From positions 18,871,989-18,935,988 of the forward strand of contig NC_092572.1 in NCBI RefSeq assembly GCF_037975245.1: a stretch of 64,000 nt of DNA. The letters run 5' to 3'. The notes beneath the pieces were generated by a model. It was not told the origin of the DNA, did not search any database, and was given only the letters and a program-made list of their open reading frames with translations. Origin of the DNA: Apostichopus japonicus (lineage: Eukaryota > Echinodermata > Holothuroidea > Aspidochirotida > Stichopodidae). This document shows positions 23,379 to 35,446 of the stretch, one piece after another. The first letter of the stretch is position 1, and each line of letters starts with the position of its first letter. The position numbers and the translations under genes were made by a program.

Positions 23379-23970
23379 CTATGCATTTTAAGGAAATAAA
23401 CAGTACCTCATTGAACCTTGCATTGTGTTCACACTAATGAGTTATGAAATTGTTATCAGTGTCTTCATCATTAAAAGCTATTAATTAGGTTGATCAATGG
23501 TCTCACATATTAGTGCAATCACAGAGGTTAAATTTCAATCAGGTTATAATGCCAAGGGAATCCAGACCTACTTCATAAAAAAAACAAATTCATGGCTCCT
23601 ATAAAAATCATTCATGATAAAAACCAGCATACATACAGTATGTGCAACTAAAGCAGTTTCATATTGGGTATCATGTCCAAATAAAAGCTCTTGATTGTAT
23701 TCAGTTTTCATACTTTTAAAAATGACCATCTGTGTGCAGTAATTTGGTGTTAGTAAGTAACATGAAAATGCACAAGACTAATGTTCAACAGGCACTAGAT
23801 AGTTCTCATGTCCATAGCACAAACCAGGGAGTTGTTCCATTACAACTCCCTGCACGAACAGGCTATTATGATCAGAGTTGTTATGGAACAAATAAAACTC
23901 CCTTGTATGATGTTAGCACTGTACTGTGTGACAAAACACTTAAATGCATACATGTGGTAACATGTTGCTA

Positions 23971-24400
23971 CACTGTTAAAAAAAAATCCGTAATTTTACG
24001 GTAAAAGTACTGGCAGCCAGGACGCCGGTGCTATTCTGTAAAATAACAGTTTTCGAACGTAACGAAATTAAACGTTAATACCGTACAGTTATTTAACGGT
24101 TTGTAAATTACACCGTATTGCTGTAATTTTACGGCAATCGTACAGTTTTAGCATTGTTTTTTAACAGGGAAATGCCACGTCATTTTACGGGTGTACCGTT
24201 ATTTGACGGGCCAAAAATCACGGTGTAATACCGTAATTAAACTGCAAATTTACGCAGTGAACAGTAATTTAACAGGGAAATATATTAATTAACGGTTACT
24301 TAACCGTAACGTTATATAACGGTGAAGGGACTGGCAGCCAGGACGCCGGTGCAAATTCTGTAAAATAACAGAAAACTAACCCACTGTAAATTAACGGTAT
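23971..24400. repeat. Left subterminal repeat region of the CACTA-like element
   Basis: Contains many copies of short words such as CCGTAATTTTACGG, TTTAACGG and GTTAATACCGT. A longer unit starting CTGGCAGCCAGGACGCCGG occurs twice (about 24011 and 24331). CACTA transposons carry such subterminal arrays as binding sites for an element-encoded protein. Confidence 0.75.
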
Positions 24401-24409
24401 ATATGTATC

Positions 24410-25330
24410 ACCACAACACACAGTAGAATACACCTACACGAATGAAACTGTTTTTACTTCAACTTTTTTTTATTAACTTCTTTATTAACGATAGTAATGT
24501 TATCTTTTTTTATAGATAAAGGATACAAGTTATATTTTGCTTGACTGTAACTAACTTCTAAACATATGACGCATACTTTCTTATTACAGAAATGACCATA
24601 AAAACACATACACTAGTTATTTTCAAATTATTTCCTCTCAAAACTTACATCTTACCTTTACCTAACTGACCAACAGGCTTTTTCAATTAATGCTCTGCAG
24701 CTAAACTTTGAAAATTGTTTAAAAAAAAAACTACTACAACTATAGGCAAAATCATGTCACATGCAATTACATATACAATCAAGACCTTTAAACAACTGGA
24801 TACCTATCACAAACAAAACATATTAATCATTCTAATGAGGCAAATGAATATAATCATTCAGTTACAAATATGTCTCTATTAGCACAAAAGATAATAACAA
24901 ATAAATGAAGGAACAAACAATAAATGCTATAACATACTGTTATTTGTGTTCAATTAAGTAACCCACTCAACATGAAACTATAAAACAATGAAACCCCCAC
25001 TTATTCAGAAGTTTCTGTTAGATGAAATATGAAAATTTTTTTTTAAGAAAAGTAGTATTAAATCCTTTAATGGCTTTCACACATTGCAAAGTTGAACAGA
25101 ACTAAAGGAGAAAAATCTATTTAACTTCATCAGGGGTGGTGGGGTGATAGGCATGTAATATATTAGGGAGCAATGCCTCTGTGCAGGTGTGGTTTTACTG
25201 CACTTCTTTTATTTCCCTTCTGTGATAGTACACAACAAGGTAAAAGTTCTATTATGAGCACAACCGCAGACTGCTCCAACACAGGAAAAAAGGAAGGGAG
25301 AAAAAGATGAAACAGCCAGAGCATTCTCTT
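24410..25330. other. Left non-coding arm of the CACTA-like element
   Basis: AT-rich, no gene. Minus-strand AATAAA signals at about 24477-24486 and 25207-25212 (TTTATT on the plus strand) could end the transcript of the second gene. Confidence 0.5.
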
Positions 25331-25339
25331 GACAATGTC

Positions 25340-26540
25340 TCTGAAGATGTCAACTTACACCATATTTGCTAAAACTATATCAAGCTTCATAAATTTTTTC
25401 CTAACCTATCTCAACAAAAAAGACAGCAAATGTTTGAACGCACAATAACATCTGCAGTATAATGACCCCACTTGGAGTGTTACCTGTGACACCTAATGAA
25501 TTCATACTGACCACTTCCTGTAAGTCTCATGACCACTGTAGAGAAATTCAGGAGAGTACAGTTCGATGCCTTTCTCTTTTGAAAAGCATTTTATATGCTC
25601 CATATTACACTTACGAACTATTTCAACATATTACCTATCTCTAACACCAATAGGCGAATGGACTTTCCTATAGCTGAGTTGCCTTTCTGCCAGGTGGATT
25701 AACTTCTAACTATATCAAGCATTATAACATATGAAGTTCATAAAATATCAACAAAACTATTACAAAGATGAGCCATTTTGCATCAGCATCAGAACCAAAA
25801 CTTCATGGACCATTAATAAATAATTTTTCCTAAACTCTCTCAACAAGTTTTGTGATCCCTCACATACTGTACATCTATAATGACCACATACAACATAAGT
25901 GTTACCTGAGACCTCAACACACTTCATACTGATCCCTGCCTCTAAGTTTCACAACCACTAATATGTACACACTGAATGTGGAGCATCAAGTTCAATCATG
26001 CAAAGAACAATCCTAAACTAAAATGCCTACAGATTATTATGACCAAATATCAACTGTATCAAGCATCATACTTGCAAAAGTTAATGAAAATAAAAACAAA
26101 CTGTTAAATCAGAACCAATATGCAGTAAACGCCTTATCATAACTTTTTCCTAAACCTCTCAACAACTCAAAGACACAAAATACTGTGATGACTGACTAAC
26201 ATCTACAGTATAATGACCCCAGATGGAGTGTTACCTGTGGCCTCAAACTAAAGAGCACATTTAAATTGACCACTGCCTGTAAATCTCATGACCACTGTAG
26301 AGAAATTCAGGAGAATACAGTTCGATGCCTTCCTCTTTTCAAGTTTTGTGATCCCTCACCACACTTCATACTGATCCCTTCTTCTAAGTTTTATATGCTC
26401 CATTCACTTTCAAAGTCTTTCAACTTATTACTGATCCTTAACACAATTGGGTGGATGGACTTTCCTTTAGCTGCTTTGCCTCTTCCTTCAGGTGGATTAA
26501 TTCCAACAATGAATCTGGTCAAGAAAAGATAAACCATTAC
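25340..26540 (-). repeat. Threefold degenerate tandem duplication at the 3' end of the second transposon gene
   Basis: Three related blocks begin near 25380, 25800 and 26130, each with a TTTTCCTAA...CTCTCAACAA start and a block around AATGACCAC..GTGTTACCTG. The third holds the real last exon (26391-26514). The first holds a decayed copy of that exon (about 25583-25700), with the same GGAAAGTCCAT and GAGCATATAA words but broken reading. The second lacks it. Confidence 0.75.
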
Positions 26541-29500
26541 TTATACATACATACATATATAGGGTAGTATATTTCAAAGACAATTTTGTGATGATCCCAG
26601 ATTTGCCCAATGCATCAAGCCCAGGAACACACTAACTATGGGGGAATGTAAAGTTTTAAATCTGCAGACCATTCCACATTTAAGCACATTTGTGCAAAGC
26701 AACCTATTTATGGGTGTATTCAAAAGCCTATTGAATATCTTTGTCAGCAGGAATGAAAACATTTTATTGTTCTTTGCTGCTGTTCATTTATTACATTCAC
26801 AGGAAGATTTTTAATCAAGTATTACAGTAACAAAAGCAAATTCCATGCACTCAAAACTTTCTTTTCAGAAACAATGCTTAGCCAGCCTCCTTATAAATAT
26901 GCATGATATCAATTGTAACACACATCAGCATGTGTAGGCTATCTACTAATATCACCAAACTAATTTTGAAGAAATTTAAAGTTATAGGTTGCAAAGTTAT
27001 TGCATCAAGATATTGAAGCTTGACCCAGGGAACTCATTACTAATCATGATATGATCACCATAATCAATCTGGGTTCATCTATTTACTATGGGTCACCCCC
27101 TCCACTTATGCGCATCACCCTGAAAGCACAGGTTCCTTTGCCAATTTGTACCTCAGTGGGAATGAAATGACTACTCCAGTCCACACTACAATACTAATGT
27201 TACATCAATGGTGCCCATCAACATCCTCACCAGTGTAACTTTTGGATACAAAGCAATTTGTGGATAACACACTGGGCACAAATCTTTATAGAAATATTCC
27301 CCATAAAAACTTCTCTCTTTACTAGTTTAACCTTAACAAATTAGTATGGATTCAGATAGGTTCCTGTCAACAGTTATTAGCCCTACCCCCCCCCCCCCAA
27401 ATGAAATTTGAAGGCCTAGTTCAACAACTTATTATAATATTTCACTGAGCAGCACTACAACATTACCTTTGAATAAATTCGGCAGTAGCTGATGCGTTAA
27501 AAGGGTATTCAAGGTTGAATACATAAAACGCACAGAACCACACACACAGAGCATCTATCGGGTTGTTTACAGTTGTGATGAACTGCCCGTCTACAGCAAT
27601 TTGGAACCTTGTTGCTTCCCATGGTTCTCCTGAAATGGAAGAAAAGCAATGACACTATGTAGCCATATTTGATCATGAAGAAAAACAATTGTCTTAATTG
27701 ACCACTTTTCTCTATTATGTTTTTTATATGACTTAACTACAGTATACAGCACATTTTACATATAAAAAATATCTACAGTACCAGGAGGGGCTCCAAATAA
27801 TTTTTGGGCTGCTTTACTGATGACGGGGGCCCTTTTTGGTTTTGCGAGGGCTGTTTCTCCTGTATAAATTGTAGCAACAATTTGATTACACTTTACAACA
27901 TTTTATCAGTAAAATTTATTGTTTGTCCGGTATATCTGGGTCCCCGGGTACTTTTAGGCAGATTTCCCATTGACTTAGTGTGGTGTTAGGCTACCATGTT
28001 GTCACGGATAACAGCAATAACCAAGGTACCTATCCTGAGCGACATACCCGGTTCCTAATTTATTACCCAAATCCTACGCAAAGTGTGATTTAAAAAACAA
28101 AAAAAACAATTGCAAACCAATGGTTAGGCAGATTTCCCATTGACTTAGTGTGGTGTTAGGCTACTATGTGGAAGAAAATATTATTTATTCATTCGTTTAT
28201 TTCATAGAAGAGAAGGCTGACAAGGAATTTATGAGATGTTTCTGGATTAAAGAGGGGATAACTAAAAAATAACAACTGCAAGTGGCTTTTTACTAATTAT
28301 TTTATTCCAAATGCGATCAAATTGCGCGAATCGCGCGGCTAATGCGAACCCTGGCCCTGCATAATAGATAAAAGTAATAACAACTGTTTAAGAGCTAAAT
28401 TAAATATTTATATGGTCTGATCCAATAGACGTGGAGAGCAAGCATAAGCAGCAGGAACAGTGTGATGTTACTGTAGTAGTAATGTTTATTACATGAAGTT
28501 ATTAACAAGTTAATGAAAGAAAAAAAACAAATAGAAATTATTGAGGAAGGTTTTATACCTTATAAATCTTACACATACGTATTTGAACATGAAAACATTG
28601 TCAGTAGAGCATATAATTCATTTGTTATGACATCCAATATGTAATTTCTTGAAAATCTTGAAACACGAGGTAAAACATTTTTTTCCAGGTACCCTGACAC
28701 CCACCTAGCTGGGAGAAAAAAAATACAAAATACACTGGTGTGCGAAAATGATCACGCAAGGAACCGATATTTTTTCAGCTAGCTAGATGGTGTCTGAGCA
28801 TACGTACAAACCAAGCTGCTATATTATAACAAAAGGATCTGCAGTCAGAGTGTTTTTCAGTGATTTTTTTCAGTCTTGTGTCATCTTCTAAATGTGCGGC
28901 GCCCGTTGACTGTACTGAGCAGTACATGTGGAGTGCGATTTTAGCAGTATTTGCATTCTTTTTTTGCCCTTGTGATTTCTTTTCTGGGACGATTTTTCAA
29001 CTTCCTAGGGCGAATCCCCCTTCGCCCCGTCTATTTTGAGCCTTGGCACCGACTACCAGGACACTGGTAAAAATACCCAAAATATGATGTTTACCCCCTT
29101 TGCAATAATGTCACTTACCAGCTGTAACAACACACGGGGTGCCAGGTAAAGCAAGTTCCCCAGAAGCTTGAGATCCAGGTTTCTTAAATTGAAATAAAAG
29201 TAGTTATTGAAACTTCTGCTCACTATATATATATATAATGGCTTCAAGGGTAAAAGAAGGACCAGTTGTACAGTGTAGACAACATTTTAGGTTTGATTAA
29301 CTCTCCTTTGACTTTATGCAACACCAACTTGCTCTTTGACCCCTACATATGATAAACACCAGGGGCCACATGAAGATATTTTAAGTACTGCTGTATTGTT
29401 ACAGATGTGCAGTATATACTCTGTGGTTATAAACTTGTTTTCTGTTCAGATTGTGAGTGAACAGAGTCCAAGTTTCATGAAAGGTTAAAGGTGGGTTACA

Positions 29501-32363
29501 TATGATTGTGCAACATGAGGTCAAATGGCAATTCGAAATATTAGGAGCCATTCTGCAACTTTGAAGCCCAAAAGGCTAATTCACTCATATATAGATGGAA
29601 TTTTCTTTAATCTACTGGGAGAGGATAGTTGATTGCCCTACAGTAGACAAGCAAAAATGAGATCATGACAGTGGCACATTTTCAGGGAAAGTAAAAAAGC
29701 ACAATTTCTGTCTCAGTTCACAGTTCGATAACTACTGAAGAATATGCAACTTACTTTGACAAAAATTGCTGCTGTGTCATCATCAAAGTATCTGCATAGC
29801 AGAATCAAGGAACCAATAATCTTTGGCAAGCTGTCACCATTACTTTCCATCACATCCTTGATAGAATGCAGGGTCTGCCTTAATCTCTGAGTAGTAGATG
29901 CCTGCTGCTCCAAGAACCTATAGAGAGTTGGTATCTTCTTTTTCGCTGACTCCTCCACTTTCTCCTTCAAGTTTACTCCAGTTAATGTACTGAAATGATC
30001 GAGCAGGTAGGCCTCCTCAAAGAGATATGGCCACTTTTCCATGAGCTCAACAAGGACACAGTCTTTACTGTTTATCATGTTTCGTTGGCTGGTATAGGTC
30101 AGATTCATTAGTTCTTTGATATTAGCACCCTGCTGACCAGATTTGTGGAGTGTTTGCAATTCCTCCATTTTTTGCTGTTGTGTTTTTTCAGTTTCCCCAG
30201 CCGGAAAAGTATCCGGTTGCCAACTGATGCAGCCATAGCTGTCAGTTTTTCTCTTTTTGGGGGGAGTACTATCATTACTCTGAGACGCTCTCTTGAAAGG
30301 ATGGCTACCTGGCAGTCGTGACAAGTTATCTGCCCTATTAACTAATTGAGCCAACAAACTATCGTAGCCAGATCCAACATCATCTTTAAATGACTCAGGG
30401 TGCTCTGCAACTATTTTTTGAGCCAGCATCCTTAACTGCTTTTTTCGAGGTAGAGAAGAAGGTCCTTTGTGAAAATGATCAATTATAATTCTAATCATTT
30501 CTTTTCGCAGTCTAGGTGTTGGTCGTTTTTTTCTGGTCAGTGATTCCGTCAATTGTTGTGGCATTTTATGCCAGGGTATGTCCCAAGTTTGATTCCTACC
30601 AAAAGCAATCTCCTGATCAACTGAGGACTCTGACGAAGATGATGGTGAAGATGATGCTGAGCTTTGTATCTGTTTTTTTCCCATTGTCGTCTGCGTCACA
30701 ATCTTCACACCTGCCCAACAGAGATTTTTGTCATTAAAAACACTGAAAATTGGAATGGATGACTATCATTACTACACACAAACTGGTTAAAAAATGTCTT
30801 TTTTACATCAGAGAATTACTGCATTGTGTATATTAATTAATAATGTTCATTGAAAGCTAACATGTCATCATGAAAAAAAGTTAAACAGGAAAGTCAAATG
30901 ACTTTGTGATTCAATGCCGAGATAAGACCAGAATGCAATACTGCATTGTGGTTTCAATGATGCTTGAAGAATAATCTTATGAATGTGACATACTGTAGAC
31001 TATAGCCATGAACAGCTACAGTATAGGATGAACAGCTTCCCTTCTTGGGATATATTGTTTACAATGTTTTCCTAATTTGACTATCTTGAATCTCAACTGA
31101 CCTCTAGCAAAACAGTAGGCCACTTGTACTCAATGTTGAAAATAAATACTTAATTTACTAGACTATATACTAGGTTTCAAAACTTGATCCCTGGTGAACC
31201 CAAATGACCTTTTACCACCAAAAACAATAGGATGATGACAGGCTGTTTTATCAGATGTAGGAAGTTAAGTATTCCCAACCCTTGCAATTTGTGTATACTA
31301 GTTACTTACTATTAACTAGATTATCTATTGAAAGGAATTTGTACAATCTTGAGTTAGGAACTTACTGAGCTATTATACAGTGGTCTAGCACACATTCACC
31401 ACCATGAATAGCATTGTACCGATAGCTTTACCCCCCCCCCCCCCATATCATGTCAGTGGTGAATCGCAACGCTGGTGAGTGCAAAATCTGTCTACATTGC
31501 AGCATATTGCACTACTCCTTGTGTAGTTACATCGATCGTCAACAAGGAACCCATTCCACACAGTTTCTACAATGAAGTACTGTACAGAGGTTACTGTAGT
31601 CAGGAGGTCCATTTTACTGTAGCAATGTCTTGTGCCATAGATAAATAGTGCTATTGCAATGTTGGGCACATTTTCTGTCAAGTCCTAATTATTAGTTATT
31701 TATGAGTTACAAATTTGCATTGTAAAGATCTGTTTGAGATACAGACATATAGGTCTATTGGTTTGCAAACTTTTGGCATATAATATTGATTTGTGTAAGG
31801 CCATTTAAAACATTGCAGGCAAATGGAAATTACAACTTACTGAGAAATTAACATTCTTTTACTTTAAAGAAAATCTGTATTGGCCCTAAATTATAGCAAG
31901 CTATATTAGCTAGTTTTCAAAAAGTGCTTTTCTGGTGGTCGAGCTACTCTCCAAATTGGTCTCAGACATTTTACATGAGCACACAAGATGACAAATTGTC
32001 CCAGTGAGGTAAATTTTCTCCAGGTGATAATGAAAACTGATAAAGAATTTGAAAATCTGGCATATTTGGGGCCAATACAACATACCTCTAAATTAGAAAA
32101 TGCAACTTACCAGTATTTCTCCAATTGCAGATCAGTTTCCTCACTTCTACTGCAGTCAGTATGTGGCTGATATCACTTTCCAACACAAATTGTAGATCTT
32201 CTGTAGACACAACACCAACCATCTGGGGGTCTATCAAAGTCTCAACCAGCTGAGCAAGTTTGACTGCCCCTATTTTGGGCAGCACAAACAGAATTGCATC
32301 TTCTATTTCAGACAGCTTGATGGTGTCACTGTCGCTACTACTAGGTGAATTTTCTGACTGCAT
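26391..32363 (-). CDS. Second gene of the CACTA-like element, five exons, 519 aa
   Basis: Minus-strand exons: 32363-32111, 30710-29755, 29182-29119, 27629-27467 and 26514-26391. Every junction is GT-AG (donors GTAAGT, GTAAGT, GTAAGT, GTAATG). The exon lengths 253, 956, 64, 163 and 124 sum to 1560, giving 519 codons plus TAA with no internal stop. Residues 1-85 resemble a SAM-like helical domain (SEIEDAILFVLPKIG...LTAVEVRKLICNW). 86-403 hold a serine-rich then basic segment with a possible nuclear signal (PPKKRKT) and a helical region. The C-terminal 110 residues include CVVTAG, an FYVFNLEYP block and FIVGINPPEGRG. I recall similar transposon-linked proteins in fish but cannot name the domain. 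It may be an accessory, TnpA-like DNA-binding protein. An acceptor-like ACATTTTAG at about 32384-32392 suggests an upstream non-coding exon. Confidence 0.8.
27956..28164. repeat. 40-bp direct repeat inside an intron
   Basis: A block of about 40 bases beginning TTAGGCAGATTTCCCATTGA occurs at about 27955-27993 and again at 28123-28164, 165-170 bases apart, within the fourth-exon-side intron of the second transposon gene. Confidence 0.8.
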
Positions 32364-32680
32364 CTTGTTTTTGTGTTATATCTAAAATGTTCAAGAAGTT
32401 TCTAAATAACTGGCGAAGCCCACTACTGTATGAAATGTATCTTGAATTAATGCACAATGTTTCATTGCAAAATTAAAAAAACACAGCTAGTGTTGGGCAC
32501 TATTTCAAACAATAATAAACTGCTTTCTACACATATCTTAATTTGTTGCTAGTTGCTACCATGTACAGTATCTTAACTTTGATGCCTTATTCTCTTGCAC
32601 CAACTTTCAAATCAATGGAGACAAACTTACAGCACTTTTTTCTTATAGTTAGCCTACTATATGTACTGTCAGTATGTGTC

Positions 32681-35446
32681 TTAAATCTGCAATGCTGGCT
32701 TATGTTTTAAAGTTACCATTGTAACACCATTAACCCTATACCCTAACAAAGGATAGTGGTCAAGAATGATTTTAAATGGTACACAGGTAACAACTGACTC
32801 ATTTAAGGAGGTATCAATTTCATAAATCCCATAATCTGAGAGATAATGGTGGGAGTGGTTCCGTACAACAAAATAGACACATCCTTGAGAAAGAAGAACT
32901 AACAACAATGAGGCAAATTTAATAGTCCCATTATCACCTGCTAATAAAAGAAACATCCCTTTTTTGTACTTTGTGCCAAACATCAAAACTTCATCAGAAA
33001 CTGAACAACCTTCTGTTTCCGCCATCTGGCTTTCAAATATTGCCTGTCTAATCTGCAATGAATACAGATCTACATGAAATGGCATTTCTTTCAAAAGTTG
33101 TATTTGCTCTGGAAACAACTGGCCATTAGAACAAAATGCTTGTAATAGCTGATGCTTCTGTGCCAAAGTGGAGGTGATATTTATGAAATTTTGACTATAT
33201 CTTGCACATCGTTTAAAGAAAGAATGCTTACTTTCAAAACGCAATGTCCATAATCTTATCAATGGGCCAAACATGGTAATGAGCCAATGGTAGTGACTTA
33301 GGAAATGATGTTTAGGGCGTAAAGAACAATTTGGAAACAAATCTGTTCGTTCTTCCAGATATTCTTCAACAAGAACTTTGAGATAAGCAATCTGAGATTC
33401 ATGAAGACAGGGGCTAACAACAATTTCCACTATATCTTTTAACTTTATGCAAAGCTGCCATACAGCATCATCTGCATCCTTTACATTTTTGAAAGCAACT
33501 AGTGGAAAAAATCTGAGGAACCACCAATTTTGTACTGCCTGTCCTCCAATTTTCTTTCCCTTTGAAATAGCTTTTAACATGTTGGCAGCATCAGGACCAT
33601 GAAATGGAAACTTATTTAGGTTTTCATTCAATAAGTCATAGGTGAACCACTTTTGTTTCACGAAGTAATCTATAAACAAGGCTAAATCATAATCTACGAG
33701 GCCTTCAAAGAGATCATGACCAAGGCACGGTGGCAATCCTGGTGCAGCTACATGAAAGTGTGACAAAGAATTAAACACAGAGTTGAACTTAACACCGTCT
33801 ATGTGATCATTTTCACTTTCTTCTAGTAACTGGATGGTTCTCATGTGTGTTTCTTTAGTGCGATAAGGGCCTTCTATGTAATGTTTACCTTCACATATTT
33901 CGGATTTTGATAAACTACAGTAACGACAAAAATATTCTGCATTAAAACTTTCACAGAAGCCTCCAATGTAATGGGATCCTAGGTTATCACCAGTAATTGA
34001 AACAACAGTGCCTTTAAGTAACTCTCCTGTATCTAGTATTATGCCTGTTTCTTCTAAGCACTTCAGGTCTGTAAGAAGTTTTGAAAATACCATTTCCTGT
34101 CCAGCTTGCTTAATTAACTTTTCCTTACAGAGAAGGACTAGTTGTATTGGGTCAATTATTGACCTACATCTGGGATCCAAGTTACCAATTGTATAATACA
34201 CTGCCAATACTTTATGTTTTGTTCTGGATGATCCAAGAGGGTTTACAACTTCAAAACTATCCTGAAAAAGGATTATCTGTAAAGCAGTTGGGAATTTCTT
34301 GAAAAAGTCATTCTGCTGGAAAACATGTCCATTTTGGATATCAGAGTATAAACCATCTTCTCCTCTAAAATGGTAGGTGTGGTTGATATTTCTATTTACC
34401 GAGCTATTTTCACAAAAACATTTTAAGCTTTCAAGTATTGGTACATAATGACAAAACTGCATTTTACCAGAGACACTTTCTACTAGTGGTATTGCCACAG
34501 GACTAATTACATTAAACTCCCGAGTAAAATACAACTTCCGAGTATACGAGGAACGCAAAACTCCAAGATCTGGAGATTGTATATTTGGTGTTAAAGGACT
34601 AGGAGCAAGAGAGCACCACAACATGGACATTTCATCAGAAATGATCTCTAGCACAAGTCTATTTATTTCCTCTTTGCTCAGTATGTTCAAAGCATCTAGC
34701 TTTGTTTTCAAACATTTTTCGAAATTTTCACAGGTCATTTGATTCAACAGGTACAACTCTTCTACAATTTCTTGAATTGTCGACTCTGGTATAAGATTCT
34801 TTGACTGGAGTTTTAGCAGGAAAAGGGCTACAGATTTTGTAAATTCTGCAACAGGAGTTTTGGTATTGATATCCTCATCATCACTTACTATATCTGGTCC
34901 AGACATGCTTCCATTCATGACACTAGATAGTGAAGAAGTTTCTTCTTCAAGACATTGACTTTCATTTGCCTGATTGATAACATATTGTGCATCTACATTT
35001 TGAATATTGTAATTTCTATGATACCGTGATACATGTGAAGAAAATGAAGACTTAATGTGAAATTGTCTACCACAATCTTTAAATGGGCAATTGACTTTCA
35101 GACCACTATCAATATGCTGTCTTAGGTGAGCCATGAGCTCCTGAAAGTTGACACACTCACGCTGGCAAAAGTCTAATGTACACCGAAAACTAAAATCATT
35201 ACACTGATATCTGTGTGAGAATGTTTCCATGTCACTATGTTGCCTAGATATGTGCGATGTAAGCCCTTTGTAAGAATGACAAACCTGACCACAGCCTTCA
35301 ATATAACACGTAAACGAAACGTTTCTATCATGTCTGTGACTCCTAGAATGCTGAACATACTTTGTTATAGTTTCAAATCTAATATTGCACAACAAACAAA
35401 CAGGTCTAGGCCTCTCACGTTTAGTAACAGACTGAATTTCTGCCAT
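32681..35446 (-). CDS. C2H2-finger transposase-like protein of the CACTA-like element, 921 aa
   Basis: One uninterrupted exon runs from the ATG at 35446 to a TAA at 32681. An upstream in-frame stop precedes the ATG. Four C2H2 fingers fill the N-terminus: C17-C20-H33-H37, C47-C52-H65-H70, C89-C94-H107-H111 and C120-C125-H138-H143. An acidic linker follows (about 160-200). The core carries QDSFEVVNPLGS (D396), TGDNLGSHYIGGF (D487), CRYC (507-510), GLPPCLGHDLFEGLVDYD (570-587) and LRFESKHSFFKRCA (735-748). D396, D487 and E581 or E738 are candidate DDE catalytic residues of the CMC (CACTA-Mirage-Chapaev) type. The third residue is uncertain. It is predicted to act in the nucleus on the element ends. 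The next gene begins 317 bases downstream on the same strand, so both may share one promoter by alternative splicing. Confidence 0.85.
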   Translation of the reverse strand: MAEIQSVTKRERPRPVCLLCNIRFETITKYVQHSRSHRHDRNVSFTCYIEGCGQVCHSYKGLTSHISRQHSDMETFSHRYQCNDFSFRCTLDFCQRECVNFQELMAHLRQHIDSGLKVNCPFKDCGRQFHIKSSFSSHVSRYHRNYNIQNVDAQYVINQANESQCLEEETSSLSSVMNGSMSGPDIVSDDEDINTKTPVAEFTKSVALFLLKLQSKNLIPESTIQEIVEELYLLNQMTCENFEKCLKTKLDALNILSKEEINRLVLEIISDEMSMLWCSLAPSPLTPNIQSPDLGVLRSSYTRKLYFTREFNVISPVAIPLVESVSGKMQFCHYVPILESLKCFCENSSVNRNINHTYHFRGEDGLYSDIQNGHVFQQNDFFKKFPTALQIILFQDSFEVVNPLGSSRTKHKVLAVYYTIGNLDPRCRSIIDPIQLVLLCKEKLIKQAGQEMVFSKLLTDLKCLEETGIILDTGELLKGTVVSITGDNLGSHYIGGFCESFNAEYFCRYCSLSKSEICEGKHYIEGPYRTKETHMRTIQLLEESENDHIDGVKFNSVFNSLSHFHVAAPGLPPCLGHDLFEGLVDYDLALFIDYFVKQKWFTYDLLNENLNKFPFHGPDAANMLKAISKGKKIGGQAVQNWWFLRFFPLVAFKNVKDADDAVWQLCIKLKDIVEIVVSPCLHESQIAYLKVLVEEYLEERTDLFPNCSLRPKHHFLSHYHWLITMFGPLIRLWTLRFESKHSFFKRCARYSQNFINITSTLAQKHQLLQAFCSNGQLFPEQIQLLKEMPFHVDLYSLQIRQAIFESQMAETEGCSVSDEVLMFGTKYKKGMFLLLAGDNGTIKFASLLLVLLSQGCVYFVVRNHSHHYLSDYGIYEIDTSLNESVVTCVPFKIILDHYPLLGYRVNGVTMVTLKHKPALQI

